DNA from: Bacteroidales bacterium
GTDB taxonomy: Bacteria > Bacteroidota > Bacteroidia > Bacteroidales > UBA12077
Reading direction: 5' to 3'
Assembly (NCBI GenBank): GCA_003446015.1
Contig: DMBU01000044.1
Location: 35,336 to 99,335 of the forward strand
Length of the DNA stretch: 64,000 nucleotides
Shown: positions 17,852-26,128 of the stretch, piece by piece
How positions within the stretch are numbered: position 1 is the stretch's first letter
Layout of the letters: each line of letters starts with the position of its first letter
Notes under the pieces: generated by a model
Databases searched by the model: none
Seen by the model: the letters and a program-made list of their open reading frames with translations, nothing else
What the model was told of the DNA's origin: nothing
Program-made: the position numbers and the translations under genes

Positions 17852-18440
17852 TTATGATTCCATCAACTTAAAACAAATCTTATTTAATTTCTTTTGATCT
17901 AAGATATTCCTTCCATCGAATATGAAAACAGGTTTACAATACTAATATCGATTTTTTGAATGTCTAGATTTGCTATATTCTATAATACGTCCACCCTCCT
18001 TTTTTCATATTTTCAGGCTCATATATATGACTATCGAAAACAAGTTTATTTATCATTAATTTTCTATCTCTTTCTATTTTGGAACTATGAGTTCTTGCCA
18101 TTCAATTAATTGAAAAATGCAGGCGCCGTCCTCAATAGGTTTATAAATTTTAGCAGTTTATTCAATCATATCACAATTCTAATCCTCATTCTTTCTTATC
18201 TACAGAATCATATCAATCTGCTTTTGCTCCAGCTTATACTAACTTATTATTAACTATTAACACAATTACTTCATACAGATCATCATGTTTAGTTTAAACG
18301 ACAATACCATAAAGGCAATTCATTTTCCTTTTATGTCGCTATTAAAAGCTTTATTTACTTTAACTAACAACCCCTATTTCAGTAAAATTTATACCAAAGA
18401 CTGCAACTTCATTACAAGTACCTACCATCGATATTCTCAT
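17852..18440 (-). pseudogene. UDP-glucose 6-dehydrogenase relic with large internal deletion
   Basis: The 654-bp gap between legB and the wbpA-like gene is a UDP-glucose/GDP-mannose dehydrogenase graveyard. It begins with ATG at 18440 and MRISMVGTCNEVAVFG (family: MKIxxIGTGYVGLVxG), jumps without the middle 280 or so residues to FNSDIKGK-stop-IAFMVLSFK (family: GK-IAVxGLxFKPxTDD), shifts frame to DDLYEVIVLIVNNKL and AGAKAD-stop-YDSVDKK, then DGACIFQLIEWQEL (family: ADALVxxTEWxEF), and VFDSHIYEPENMKKGGWTYY. A second C-terminal piece, KPVFIFDGRNILDQKKL, follows to 17852. At least six stops and several frame changes are present. The doubled 3' end suggests recombination between two alleles or paralogues. 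An intact gene would have about 1300 bp. Confidence 0.75.
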
Positions 18441-18454
18441 GATCCATTATTTCA

Positions 18455-19744
18455 TTACAAACTCCAATAATTTAATTCTTTTATTTTATTTCGATAAGTC
18501 CCTTTAATATCAACAAATAAGGCATTTTCATTTGTAATTGATTTAAAATACTTTTCATCTAAATCCTTATATTTATCATGACTTACAGCAGCAACAACCA
18601 CATCATAATCCTGAGCAGTTTCAGCCGCTAATTCAAATTGATATTCTTCCTTAACTTCTTCCGGATCAGCATAAGGATCAATTACATCAACACTAACCCC
18701 ATAGGAAAGAAGTTCTCTATATACATCTACTACTTTTGAATTTCGGATATCACTTACATCTTCTTTAAACGTCACTCCCATTATAAGGACTTTTGAATTT
18801 TGAATATGTTTCTCAGCTTTTACTAATTTCTTCACAATTTGTTTTGCCACATAACCACCCATGGAGTCATTTATAAAACGTCCAGAGTTAATCATTTGCG
18901 CATGATAGCCCAACTGTTTAGCTTTATGTGTAAGGTAATATGGGTCAACACCAATACAGTGCCCACCAACTAAGCCAGGAAAGAATTTTAAGAAATTCCA
19001 TTTTGTTCCGGCGGCTTCCAAAACTTCAAAAGTATTAATGTTCATACGATTGAAAATTATTGAAAGCTCATTCATAAATGCGATATTAATATCACGTTGT
19101 GTATTTTCAATAATTTTAGATGCCTCAGCAACTTTTATTGAACTTGCTCGGTGAACTCCTGCTTTAATTACCAATTCATAAACTTTTGCTATATTTTCTG
19201 CTGATTCAGTGTCACAACCAGAAGAAACTTTAACAATAGTTGTAAGTGTATTAACTTTATCTCCTGGATTAATCCGTTCCGGTGAAAATCCTACTTTAAA
19301 CTGATCGATATATTTTAATCTGGATTCTTTCTCTAAAACAGGAACACAATCTTCTTCGGTTGCACCCGGATAAACTGTTGATTCATATACCACATAATCA
19401 CCTTCCTTCAACACCTTACCCACCGTTTCTGAAGCTTTTAAAACCGGGAATAAATCAGGTAAATTATGATCGTCGATGGGGGTTGGAACAGCAACAATAT
19501 AGAAATTTGCTTCTCTTAGATCTTCAATATTCGCAGTAAATTTAATATCACAATCATTAAATGCTTCTGCCGATAGTTCTCTACTTGGGTCAATTTTCTT
19601 TTTCATCAAATCAACCCTGTCCTGCTTAATATCAAATCCTATTACAGATATTTTTTTTGCAAATTCCAATGCGATTGGTAATCCCACATATCCCAATCCT
19701 ATTACTGCTAATTTAGCTTCTTTTTTTACTAATTTGTTATACAT
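18455..19744 (-). CDS. wbpA: UDP-N-acetylhexosamine 6-dehydrogenase (WbpA/WbpO/TviB type)
   Basis: NAD-dependent two-fold oxidation of UDP-GlcNAc (or UDP-GalNAc) to the uronic acid, first step of the 2,3-diamino-uronate route. Residues 1-190 form the NAD domain (VIGLGYVGLPIAL, 14-26), the middle dimerisation domain includes AEASKIIENTQRDINIA, and the catalytic Cys263 sits in GGHCIGVDPYY. The C-terminal domain has GVTFKEDVSDIRNSK. The sequence is closer to the VipA/TviB group than to UDP-glucose dehydrogenases: the Cys motif is GGHCIGVDPYY rather than GGxCFPKD. It is immediately upstream of the dead glucose dehydrogenase gene and 154 bp downstream of wbpB. Confidence 0.88.
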   Translation of the reverse strand: MYNKLVKKEAKLAVIGLGYVGLPIALEFAKKISVIGFDIKQDRVDLMKKKIDPSRELSAEAFNDCDIKFTANIEDLREANFYIVAVPTPIDDHNLPDLFPVLKASETVGKVLKEGDYVVYESTVYPGATEEDCVPVLEKESRLKYIDQFKVGFSPERINPGDKVNTLTTIVKVSSGCDTESAENIAKVYELVIKAGVHRASSIKVAEASKIIENTQRDINIAFMNELSIIFNRMNINTFEVLEAAGTKWNFLKFFPGLVGGHCIGVDPYYLTHKAKQLGYHAQMINSGRFINDSMGGYVAKQIVKKLVKAEKHIQNSKVLIMGVTFKEDVSDIRNSKVVDVYRELLSYGVSVDVIDPYADPEEVKEEYQFELAAETAQDYDVVVAAVSHDKYKDLDEKYFKSITNENALFVDIKGTYRNKIKELNYWSL

Positions 19745-19770
19745 TATTTCTAAAGTTTTTGGTTAATGGT

Positions 19771-19789
19771 GATTCCGATAGCAATCGGA
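19771..19789. repeat. Small palindrome in the wbpB-wbpA gap
   Basis: A short inverted repeat, TTCCGAT-AGCA-ATCGGAA, lies in the 154-bp gap 19745-19898. No T-run follows, so termination is doubtful. A few bases of the same type (AATCGGAA) occur inside the 6S RNA region near 26010-26022. It may belong to a dispersed palindrome family, which one window cannot show. Confidence 0.35.
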
Positions 19790-19898
19790 AGTAAATAGCA
19801 CTTATCAAGTACTTTAATCTCCTCTTACACCTATTACCTCTAATTATTAATTTAATCCATATTTTCTAATCACAAATCACAATTCACAATTCATTTAT

Positions 19899-20846
19899 TT
19901 ATCTGCAAAAGGGGTGAAAATCTCCATGCAAACCTATTGGCTTTTTATTTCTTATACTATGAACAATATCTATGGCCTTTTTTGCATGATCGAGCCCATA
20001 ACCATTACCATTAAGAATACTTTGATAGGTCTGTGTATGCAAATCAGTAAATCCTCCGCTAAACTCTATTTCTTTTCCTTCAACAGAAATTGATCGAAAG
20101 GTCCTCTGTCCCTTTAATCTTATCTCCTTTGGTACATCTTCAAAATCAACACTTAAAAACCACCTAACTCTTGCCCTTTCTAATTCTAAATATCCAGCTG
20201 CTTTATTTTTTTCAGATATGTGAACAATATTCTGCTTTACATTGCCAAAAATCCATGATAGCATATCATAAAAATGCACTCCTATATTTGTTGCCACCCC
20301 ACCAGACTTTTCTTCATCGCCCTTCCATGATGTAAAATACCAGTTTCCTCTACTTGTTATATAAGTAAGATCTACATCATAAACTTTATCCTTTGGTCCA
20401 TTTTCTATTTCTTGCTTTAACGCTATAATAGAAGGATGTAATCTAAGTTGTAACACATTATAAACTTTTTTCCCAGTCTCTTTTTCAATTTCTTGTAAGG
20501 CTTCAACATTCCATGGATTCAACACTAAGGGTTTCTCGCAAATCGCATCAGCACCTTGTCTTAGAGCAAATCGTATATGAGAGTCATGCAGGTAATTTGG
20601 AGAACAAATACTTACATAATCTACTTTAGTACCTTTTCGTTTTAATTTATCGATATGCCTGTCGAATCGTTCAAATTCTACAAAGAAATCCGCATCGGGA
20701 AAATATGAATCTATTTGTCCGACACTATCAAACTTGTCTAAAGCAGCAAGTAAAATGTTATTTGTTTCTTTTATCGCTTTTAAATGGCGAATCGCAATAT
20801 ACCCAGCCGCCCCAATCAAAGCAAAATTTTTAATCTTGTCTTGCAT
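19899..20846 (-). CDS. wbpB: Gfo/Idh/MocA oxidoreductase, WbpB/WlbA-like UDP-GlcNAcA 3-dehydrogenase
   Basis: NAD-dependent oxidation of UDP-N-acetylglucosaminuronate at C3, giving the 3-keto sugar for the WbpE aminotransferase. The N-terminal Rossmann fold starts with FALIGAAGYIAIRHLKAI (8-25), a WlbA-specific form; SICSPNYLH and the EKPL motif (104-107) follow. The C-terminal part has SGGVATNIGVHFYDML with the catalytic His and the late GLDHAKKAIDIVHSI helix. Length (315 residues) matches WlbA. WlbA-type enzymes recycle NADH with 2-oxoglutarate. The gene lies between wbpA (154 bp) and the epimerase (168 bp). Confidence 0.9.
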   Translation of the reverse strand: MQDKIKNFALIGAAGYIAIRHLKAIKETNNILLAALDKFDSVGQIDSYFPDADFFVEFERFDRHIDKLKRKGTKVDYVSICSPNYLHDSHIRFALRQGADAICEKPLVLNPWNVEALQEIEKETGKKVYNVLQLRLHPSIIALKQEIENGPKDKVYDVDLTYITSRGNWYFTSWKGDEEKSGGVATNIGVHFYDMLSWIFGNVKQNIVHISEKNKAAGYLELERARVRWFLSVDFEDVPKEIRLKGQRTFRSISVEGKEIEFSGGFTDLHTQTYQSILNGNGYGLDHAKKAIDIVHSIRNKKPIGLHGDFHPFCR

Positions 20847-21014
20847 TTTATTTATTTAAAATTTGCACAAAAGTATTAAATCTCAAGGAAAATAATAATT
20901 AAATTGGTCTTTTTATTCTCTTAAATCATTCATAAAGAACATGGACTAAAGTTCTCATTCACTGTTTTTCCCCTACTGGGCTTTAGCACTTAATTAACAT
21001 TTCAGTTAGTGCTT

Positions 21015-22061
21015 CTATTCTATTTTATAATATGATTTGTACCACTCTATAAACTTGCTTACACCATAATTAATATCCGTTGCAGGTTTGTATCCTAAGT
21101 CTTCAATTAAATCAGTAACATCTGCCCAGGTTTTTTCAACATCACCTGCTTGTATAGGCATTAAATTCCGTATTGCTTTTTTATTTAATGCTATTTCAAT
21201 AGCATCAATAAAATCAATCAGTTTAACAGGAGTACTATTTCCGATATTATAGATTTTATATGGAGCAACTGATACTGAAGGATTCTCAATTTTCTCTTTT
21301 CCTTTAGGAGGATTCTCCAAAACCTTAACAATACCATTTACAATATCATCAATATAAGTAAAATCGCGTTGCATATTACCATAATTATAAACATCAATCG
21401 GTTTATCTTCAAGAATTGCCTTTGTAAAAATGAACAATGCCATATCGGGTCGTCCCCAGGGGCCATAAACCGTAAAGAATCTTAATCCGGTTGTTGGCAA
21501 TTTGAATAAATAACTATAGGTATGCGACATTAATTCATTGGATTTTTTACTGGCAGCATAAAGGCTTATGGGATGATCAACATTATCACTTGTGGAAAAT
21601 GGCATTTTGGTATTGAGCCCATATACACTTGAGCTACTTGCATAAACCAAATGTTTAATCGAATTATGCCTACAAGCCTCAAGGATATTCGTAAAGCCTA
21701 AAATATTGCTATTTATATATGCATGTGGATTTTCCAAACTATATCTTACACCTGCCTGAGCAGCTAAATTGACAACAAGGTCAAATTTTTCTTTTTTAAA
21801 TAAAGTATTAATATTCTCCTGATCTTCAAGGTCCAGTTTAATGAACCTATAGTTATCAAATTTTTCGGAGCGTAGCAATGTATTATATTCTATTTGTTCC
21901 CTTTTTATACCAGATTCATTAAGCCTTCCATATTTTAAATTTACATCGTAATAATCATTAATGTTGTCCAGGCCAACAACTTCATAACCTTTTGCTATTA
22001 AAACATTGGCTAAATGAAATCCAATAAATCCAGCTGTACCTGTTATTAAAACTTTACTCAT
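21015..22061 (-). CDS. UDP-uronate 4-epimerase (CapI/LpsL type)
   Basis: Extended SDR that interconverts UDP-glucuronate and UDP-galacturonate, or the N-acetylated uronates in WbpP/TviC-like cases. The nucleotide loop is GTAGFIGFHLAN (8-19); the N-terminal DNINDYYDVNLKYGRL is the hallmark of glucuronate 4-epimerases. The catalytic pair is YAASK (Tyr-x3-Lys) after the SSSSVYG motif, followed by GLRFFTVYGPWGRPDMALF and QRDFTYIDDIV. Length is 348 residues. The only UDP-glucose dehydrogenase visible here is a relic, so UDP-glucuronate must come from elsewhere in the genome, or the enzyme works on the WbpA product. It sits between wbpB and a relic-filled gap of 403 bp. Confidence 0.85.
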   Translation of the reverse strand: MSKVLITGTAGFIGFHLANVLIAKGYEVVGLDNINDYYDVNLKYGRLNESGIKREQIEYNTLLRSEKFDNYRFIKLDLEDQENINTLFKKEKFDLVVNLAAQAGVRYSLENPHAYINSNILGFTNILEACRHNSIKHLVYASSSSVYGLNTKMPFSTSDNVDHPISLYAASKKSNELMSHTYSYLFKLPTTGLRFFTVYGPWGRPDMALFIFTKAILEDKPIDVYNYGNMQRDFTYIDDIVNGIVKVLENPPKGKEKIENPSVSVAPYKIYNIGNSTPVKLIDFIDAIEIALNKKAIRNLMPIQAGDVEKTWADVTDLIEDLGYKPATDINYGVSKFIEWYKSYYKIE

Positions 22062-22161
22062 TTTATCTGAAAAATTTTGTATTTAAATTCGTATAAATTT
22101 ACACTAACAAAGTTAAAATCTTGTAGAATATTAATTTATGTTCTGTTACATGACATATTCC

Positions 22162-22352
22162 TCGCAAAGGACGCAAAAATTTCAACGCAAAAGATTCGCA
22201 AAGTTTATAATTTATGTACTACTCTGTGAATATAATCTTTCAACTTTCTGGAATTAAAATCTATAAGTATATCTATAGCAGCTCCAATTATTTGACATGA
22301 AATATCATTTTCTTTGCGCATTTCGCATTATTGTTTTCGCGTGCTTTGCGTG
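22162..22352. repeat. Inverted TTTGCG-rich repeats flanking a GxxExxY relic
   Basis: At 22162-22203 the plus strand has four spaced copies of a CGCAAAA/CGCAAAG word. At 22311-22352 the reverse words (CTTTGCG, TTTCGC, GCTTTGCG) appear, so the segment is an inverted pair of degenerate repeats around a 107-bp core. Such TTTGCG-type runs are often seen around small GxxExxY genes in Bacteroidota (from memory). They lie in the 403-bp gap 22062-22464; the outer parts of this gap show nothing else. Confidence 0.5.
22205..22315 (-). pseudogene. GxxExxY-family relic with internal deletion
   Basis: On the minus strand one open frame reads KENDISCQIIGAAIDI and runs directly into LIDFNSRKLKDYIHRVV before a TAA at 22205-22207. 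The first part resembles the N-terminus of GxxExxY proteins (xENEIxxxIIGAAIxVHxxLG), the second their last 20 residues (LLINFNxxxLKDGIxRxVN). About 85 middle residues, including the GxxExxY signature itself, are missing. No proper start codon is present. The function of the family is not established. The call rests on two short matches only. Confidence 0.5.
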
Positions 22353-22464
22353 GAACAAATTTTTGAACCCAACAGAACTCCAAAATCTTAAATCGCTCAA
22401 AAAACAAAAAATAATCAAATCAAGAACTATTTATAATTTGTTTTTTTACTTTTTTTATTTCTGA

Positions 22465-23037
22465 TTAGTCCACTTTTATAACCTGATCATCTTTTAGCTG
22501 ATATTTCTCTTTACTTTCAGGACAAATGGCGATACCTTTATCATTAAAGTTTAAACGATGCCCGAATTCACTCATCCAGCCAATCTGCTTTGCCGGATTA
22601 CCAACAATTAAAGCATACGGCTTAACATTTTTAGTAACAACTGCCCCTGCACCAATAAAAGCATATTCTCCAATATCATGTCCACAAACAATAGTCGCAT
22701 TTGCACCTATTGAAGCTCCTTTTTTCACGATTGTTTTTTCGTATTTATCCTTTCTTACGATTCCACTTCTTGGGTTCGTAATATTTGTAAAAACCATTGA
22801 TGGCCCCAAAAAAACTTCATCTTCGCAAATTACGCCTGTATAAATAGAAACATTGTTTTGCACTTTTACATTATTGCCCAAAACAACTTCCGGTGATATA
22901 ACAACATTTTGTCCAATATTACAATTAATTCCAATTTTACAGCCAGGCATAATGTGCGAGAAATGCCAGATTTTAGTTCCTTCTCCTATTTGACAACCAT
23001 CGTCAATTACAGCGGTTTCATGAGCAAAATAATTCAT
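22465..23037 (-). CDS. wbpD: WbpD-like UDP-2-acetamido-3-amino-uronate N-acetyltransferase
   Basis: Left-handed beta-helix acetyltransferase of 190 residues that adds the 3-N-acetyl group from acetyl-CoA to make UDP-GlcNAc(3NAc)A. Hexapeptide repeats run from residue 8 to 150; the FTNITNPRSGIVRKDKYEKTIVKKGASIGANATIVCG stretch is characteristic of WbpD/WlbB. The C-terminal tail (GWMSEFGHRL and following) also matches. It follows the WbpE-like gene after 6 bp and precedes the 403-bp relic gap. Its presence with wbpA, wbpB and wbpE completes the diacetamido-uronate pathway. Confidence 0.9.
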   Translation of the reverse strand: MNYFAHETAVIDDGCQIGEGTKIWHFSHIMPGCKIGINCNIGQNVVISPEVVLGNNVKVQNNVSIYTGVICEDEVFLGPSMVFTNITNPRSGIVRKDKYEKTIVKKGASIGANATIVCGHDIGEYAFIGAGAVVTKNVKPYALIVGNPAKQIGWMSEFGHRLNFNDKGIAICPESKEKYQLKDDQVIKVD

Positions 23038-23043
23038 ATTGTT

Positions 23044-24177
23044 TTATTTAAAAAATTCAATAATCGAAGATACAATAAACTCTTGTTCCTCCCTAGTTAT
23101 TTCTGTATGAATTGGTAATGATAAAACCGTTCTTGACAATCTTTCTGTTACAGAAAACACTTCGGTATTCTTTTTTTTATATGCTTTTTGAAAATGTAAA
23201 GGAACCGGATAATAAATCATGGAAGGGATACCATTATCTTTAAGCAATTTCTGTAAATCATCTCTATTAATTGACTCATCGAGTAGTAAAGTATATTGAT
23301 GATATACATGAGTAGAGTATTCAGCAGTTTTTGGAGTTTTAATTCCAGGAATATTTTTCAATAATTCATCGTAAATCTTTGCAGCTTTTTGTCTGGAAAC
23401 AGTATAATCAGTTAAATATTTCAATTTAACATCCAAAATTGCTGCCTGCAAAGTATCTAATCTGGAATTACAACCTATAATATCGTGATGATATTTAACA
23501 CTCTGACCATGGTTAGCAATCATCTTACATTTCTTTGCAAGTTCATCATTTTTCACAAAAAGAGCTCCGCCATCGCCATAGCATCCTAAATTCTTAGAAG
23601 GGAAAAAAGAAGTTGTGCCAATATCGCCAATAGTACCTGCTTGCATTATTCGTCCATCTGAAAAAGTATAGTTCGCTCCAATTGCTTGTGCTGTATCTTC
23701 TAATACAAAAAGATCATGTTTTGAAGCAATTTTCATTATAGTCTCCATATCAGCACACTGTCCATACAAATGGACAGGAACAATTGCTTTTGTTCCTGGG
23801 CTGATTTTTCCCTCAATTTGATTTACATCAATGGTAAAGTATTCAGGATGAACATCTACAAATACAGGTTCCAGTTTTAGTAAAGCAATAACTTCTGCAG
23901 TTGCAACATAGGTATGAACCGGAACGATTACTTCATCACCTGGTTCCAGACCTAAAGCCATTAAAGCAATTTGCAGGGCATCTGTTCCATTTGCACAGGG
24001 AACAACATTTATACCTCCTAAATACGTAGAAAGATTATTGGAAAATTCCTCAACTTTTGGTCCATTAATAAATGCTGTTGAATCAAGTACTTCCTGAATC
24101 CCGGCATTAATCTCATTTTTTATCTTTTCATACTGACCTTTAAGGTCGACCATTTGAATATTCATACTAAATTGCAT
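23044..24177 (-). CDS. wbpE: WbpE-like UDP-3-keto-uronate aminotransferase
   Basis: PLP aminotransferase that aminates the 3-keto product of WbpB using glutamate. Landmarks: IQMVDLKGQYEKIK near the N-terminus, CANGTDALQIALMALG (61-76), LEDTAQAIGA (159-168) and FFPSKNLGCYGDGGA with Lys195 as Schiff-base residue; this GDGGA form is typical of the WbpE/WlbC group. An inner ATG at 24165 gives MNIQMVDLK and is an equally good start. It is the first gene of the glycan locus, 132 bp downstream of rny, with an apparent rny terminator in between. No WbpI 2-epimerase was seen, so the product may stay in the gluco form. Confidence 0.9.
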   Translation of the reverse strand: MQFSMNIQMVDLKGQYEKIKNEINAGIQEVLDSTAFINGPKVEEFSNNLSTYLGGINVVPCANGTDALQIALMALGLEPGDEVIVPVHTYVATAEVIALLKLEPVFVDVHPEYFTIDVNQIEGKISPGTKAIVPVHLYGQCADMETIMKIASKHDLFVLEDTAQAIGANYTFSDGRIMQAGTIGDIGTTSFFPSKNLGCYGDGGALFVKNDELAKKCKMIANHGQSVKYHHDIIGCNSRLDTLQAAILDVKLKYLTDYTVSRQKAAKIYDELLKNIPGIKTPKTAEYSTHVYHQYTLLLDESINRDDLQKLLKDNGIPSMIYYPVPLHFQKAYKKKNTEVFSVTERLSRTVLSLPIHTEITREEQEFIVSSIIEFFK

Positions 24178-24258
24178 TAATATTTAAAACCAATAACAAG
24201 AAACTCAAAACTCAAAACTCGTAACAAGTTGAACTAGTAACAAACATTAAAAATAATA

Positions 24259-24287
24259 AAAAAAAGCCCCAGTTAAAATCAGGGCTC
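24259..24287 (-). terminator. Rho-independent terminator of rny
   Basis: Minus-strand hairpin AGCCC/GGGCT, extendable by one or two pairs around a loop of about 12, followed directly by a run of eight T. It starts 22 bp after the rny stop and separates rny from the glycan locus. Confidence 0.7.
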
Positions 24288-24309
24288 ATCTTTGATTTAA
24301 TAAATAAGT

Positions 24310-25881
24310 TTATTTTGCATAATTAATTGCTCTTGTTTCTCTAATTACTGTAATTTTTATTTGTCCCGGATAAGTCATCTCGTTTTGAATTTTTTGAGAA
24401 ATATCGTACGATAACTTTTCAGCTTCTTCGTCACTTACCTTCTCACTTCCTACAATAACACGTAATTCTCTTCCAGCCTGAATTGCATATGTTTTCATAA
24501 CTCCCGGATGAGCTAGAGCCAAATCTTCCAAATCTTTTAATCTTTTAATGTACGATTCAACCACTTCTCTTCTTGCACCCGGACGCGCTCCGGATATAGC
24601 ATCACAAACCTGAACAATTGGAGAAATAAGCGATGTCATTTCTATTTCATCGTGGTGTGCTCCAATTGCGTTGCATACTTCTGGTTTTTCCTTATATCTC
24701 TCAGCGATTTTCATACCTAAAATTGCATGTGGCAATTCTGGCTCATCGTCTGGCACTTTTCCAATATCATGCAAGAGACCTGCTCGTTTTGCCAATTTAG
24801 GATTAAGCCCAAGTTCTGCAGCCATAATAGCAGATAAGTTCGCTACTTCACGCGAGTGTTGAAGTAAATTTTGTCCATAAGATGAACGGTATTTCATTTT
24901 ACCGATTAATCGTATAATTTCAGGATGCAAACCATGAACACCTAAGTCGATTGTTGTTCTTTTTCCAATTTCAATAATTTCCTCTTCAATTTGTTTCTGT
25001 GTTTTCAGAACCACTTCTTCAATTCTAGCTGGATGAATTCTTCCATCAGTTACTAATTGGTGTAGCGCTAATCGTGCTATTTCACGACGAACAGGGTCAA
25101 AAGCAGAAAGGATAATTGCTTCCGGTGTATCATCGACAATAATTTCAACTCCGGTTGCTGCTTCTAAAGCTCTGATATTTCTACCTTCGCGTCCAATAAT
25201 TCTACCTTTAATTTCGTCGCTATCAATATTAAATACAGTTACTGAATTCTCAACAGCAGACTCTGTTGCTACACGCTGAACTGTCTGAACAACAATGCGT
25301 TTTGCTTCTTTGTTTGCAGTCATTCGGGCTTCGTCCATGATCTCATTAATCTCGGACATTGCTTCAGTTTTTGCCTCAGCTTTGAGAGACTCGATTAACT
25401 GTTCTTTTGCTTCTTCAGCTGATAATCCGGAAATTGCTTCAAGTTGTTCTACTTGCTGTTTATGCATTCGTTCCAACTCTTCGCTTCGTTTTTCAACGAT
25501 ATCCATTTGAACTTGCAGATTCTCGCGAATAACATCAATCTCTTTTCTTTTTCTTTGACTCTCCTCAATTTTTTGAGAAAGAGAAATTTCTTTTTGTTTA
25601 AAATTATTTTCAGCAGCTATTAATTTATGCGAGCGTTCATTTATTTCTTTTTCATGCTCACTCTTTAATTGCAAGAATTTTTCTTTAGCCTGCAGAATTT
25701 TATCTTTTCTTATAACTTCAGCCTCAGCCTCAGCTTCCCTAATTAATTTTTTACTTTTTGTTGTTAAAGCTTTATCCCATATAAAATAGGAAATAAATCC
25801 TCCAACAATTAAAGCAACAGAAGCAGCAATTATCCCAACTACAGCTACTGAAATTACCCCAAATATTGTTGAAATTATCAT
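24310..25881 (-). CDS. rny: Ribonuclease Y
   Basis: Membrane-anchored endoribonuclease that starts mRNA decay. Domain order is standard: an N-terminal hydrophobic anchor (about 5-35), a long charged coiled coil (40-200), a KH domain with GRIIGREGRNIRALE, and an HD domain with LLHDIGKVPDDE and AIGAHHDEIEM metal-binding motifs. Length of 523 residues is close to other RNase Y proteins. It is coded just downstream of the 6S RNA and zapA on the same strand, an order conserved in Bacteroidota (from memory), and has its own terminator. Confidence 0.95.
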   Translation of the reverse strand: MIISTIFGVISVAVVGIIAASVALIVGGFISYFIWDKALTTKSKKLIREAEAEAEVIRKDKILQAKEKFLQLKSEHEKEINERSHKLIAAENNFKQKEISLSQKIEESQRKRKEIDVIRENLQVQMDIVEKRSEELERMHKQQVEQLEAISGLSAEEAKEQLIESLKAEAKTEAMSEINEIMDEARMTANKEAKRIVVQTVQRVATESAVENSVTVFNIDSDEIKGRIIGREGRNIRALEAATGVEIIVDDTPEAIILSAFDPVRREIARLALHQLVTDGRIHPARIEEVVLKTQKQIEEEIIEIGKRTTIDLGVHGLHPEIIRLIGKMKYRSSYGQNLLQHSREVANLSAIMAAELGLNPKLAKRAGLLHDIGKVPDDEPELPHAILGMKIAERYKEKPEVCNAIGAHHDEIEMTSLISPIVQVCDAISGARPGARREVVESYIKRLKDLEDLALAHPGVMKTYAIQAGRELRVIVGSEKVSDEEAEKLSYDISQKIQNEMTYPGQIKITVIRETRAINYAK

Positions 25882-25902
25882 GTTTATAATGTTTAATTTA
25901 TA

Positions 25903-26100
25903 TAATAAAAAACCCGCATTATTATCTTCAATTCTCCAAAAACCCCAATTTTAATGGGTGGAGCTGCCATTCAATTTCGGCCATCCCCTGTTCCCGAAGG
26001 AATTCCGACGAATCGGAATGGGGCCCGCCCTCAGTTAAATAAGCTTTACTCCAATCGGTAAAGTGTTGAGTTTTACAGTAATTAAAGAAATAATACGGGC
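25903..26100 (-). ncRNA. ssrS: 6S RNA (RNA polymerase-binding regulatory RNA)
   Basis: The zapA-rny gap codes a highly structured RNA of about 190-200 nt on the minus strand. The 5' part (GCCCGUAUUAUUUCUUUAAUU) pairs with the 3' part (AAUUGAAGAUAAUAAUGCGGG) as a closing stem of about 20 bp with a few G-U pairs. An internal bulge follows, with a small hairpin (CUUUAC...GUAAAG) in the 5' strand of the bubble, then an apical arm with GGCCCC/GGGGAUGGCC pairing and two short hairpins (UUCCGA...UCGGAA, UUCC-UUCG-GGAA). A U-run follows the closing stem. This is the classical 6S layout: terminal stem, central bubble mimicking open promoter DNA, apical arm. Location beside zapA is typical. The ends are approximate. 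Confidence 0.8.
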
Positions 26101-26128
26101 AAAATCGTAATTTATATTTTAAAGAACG

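Noticed and set aside
19860..19893. Short tandem-like CACAATTCACAATTCA run and a similar AACTCAAAACTCAAAACTC run near 24198.
   Set aside because: Each has only two or three imperfect units; too short for a defined repeat element or CRISPR.
22526..22843. Plus-strand open frame of 105 codons.
   Set aside because: It is opposite to the intact wbpD gene, with no family resemblance; a compositional shadow.
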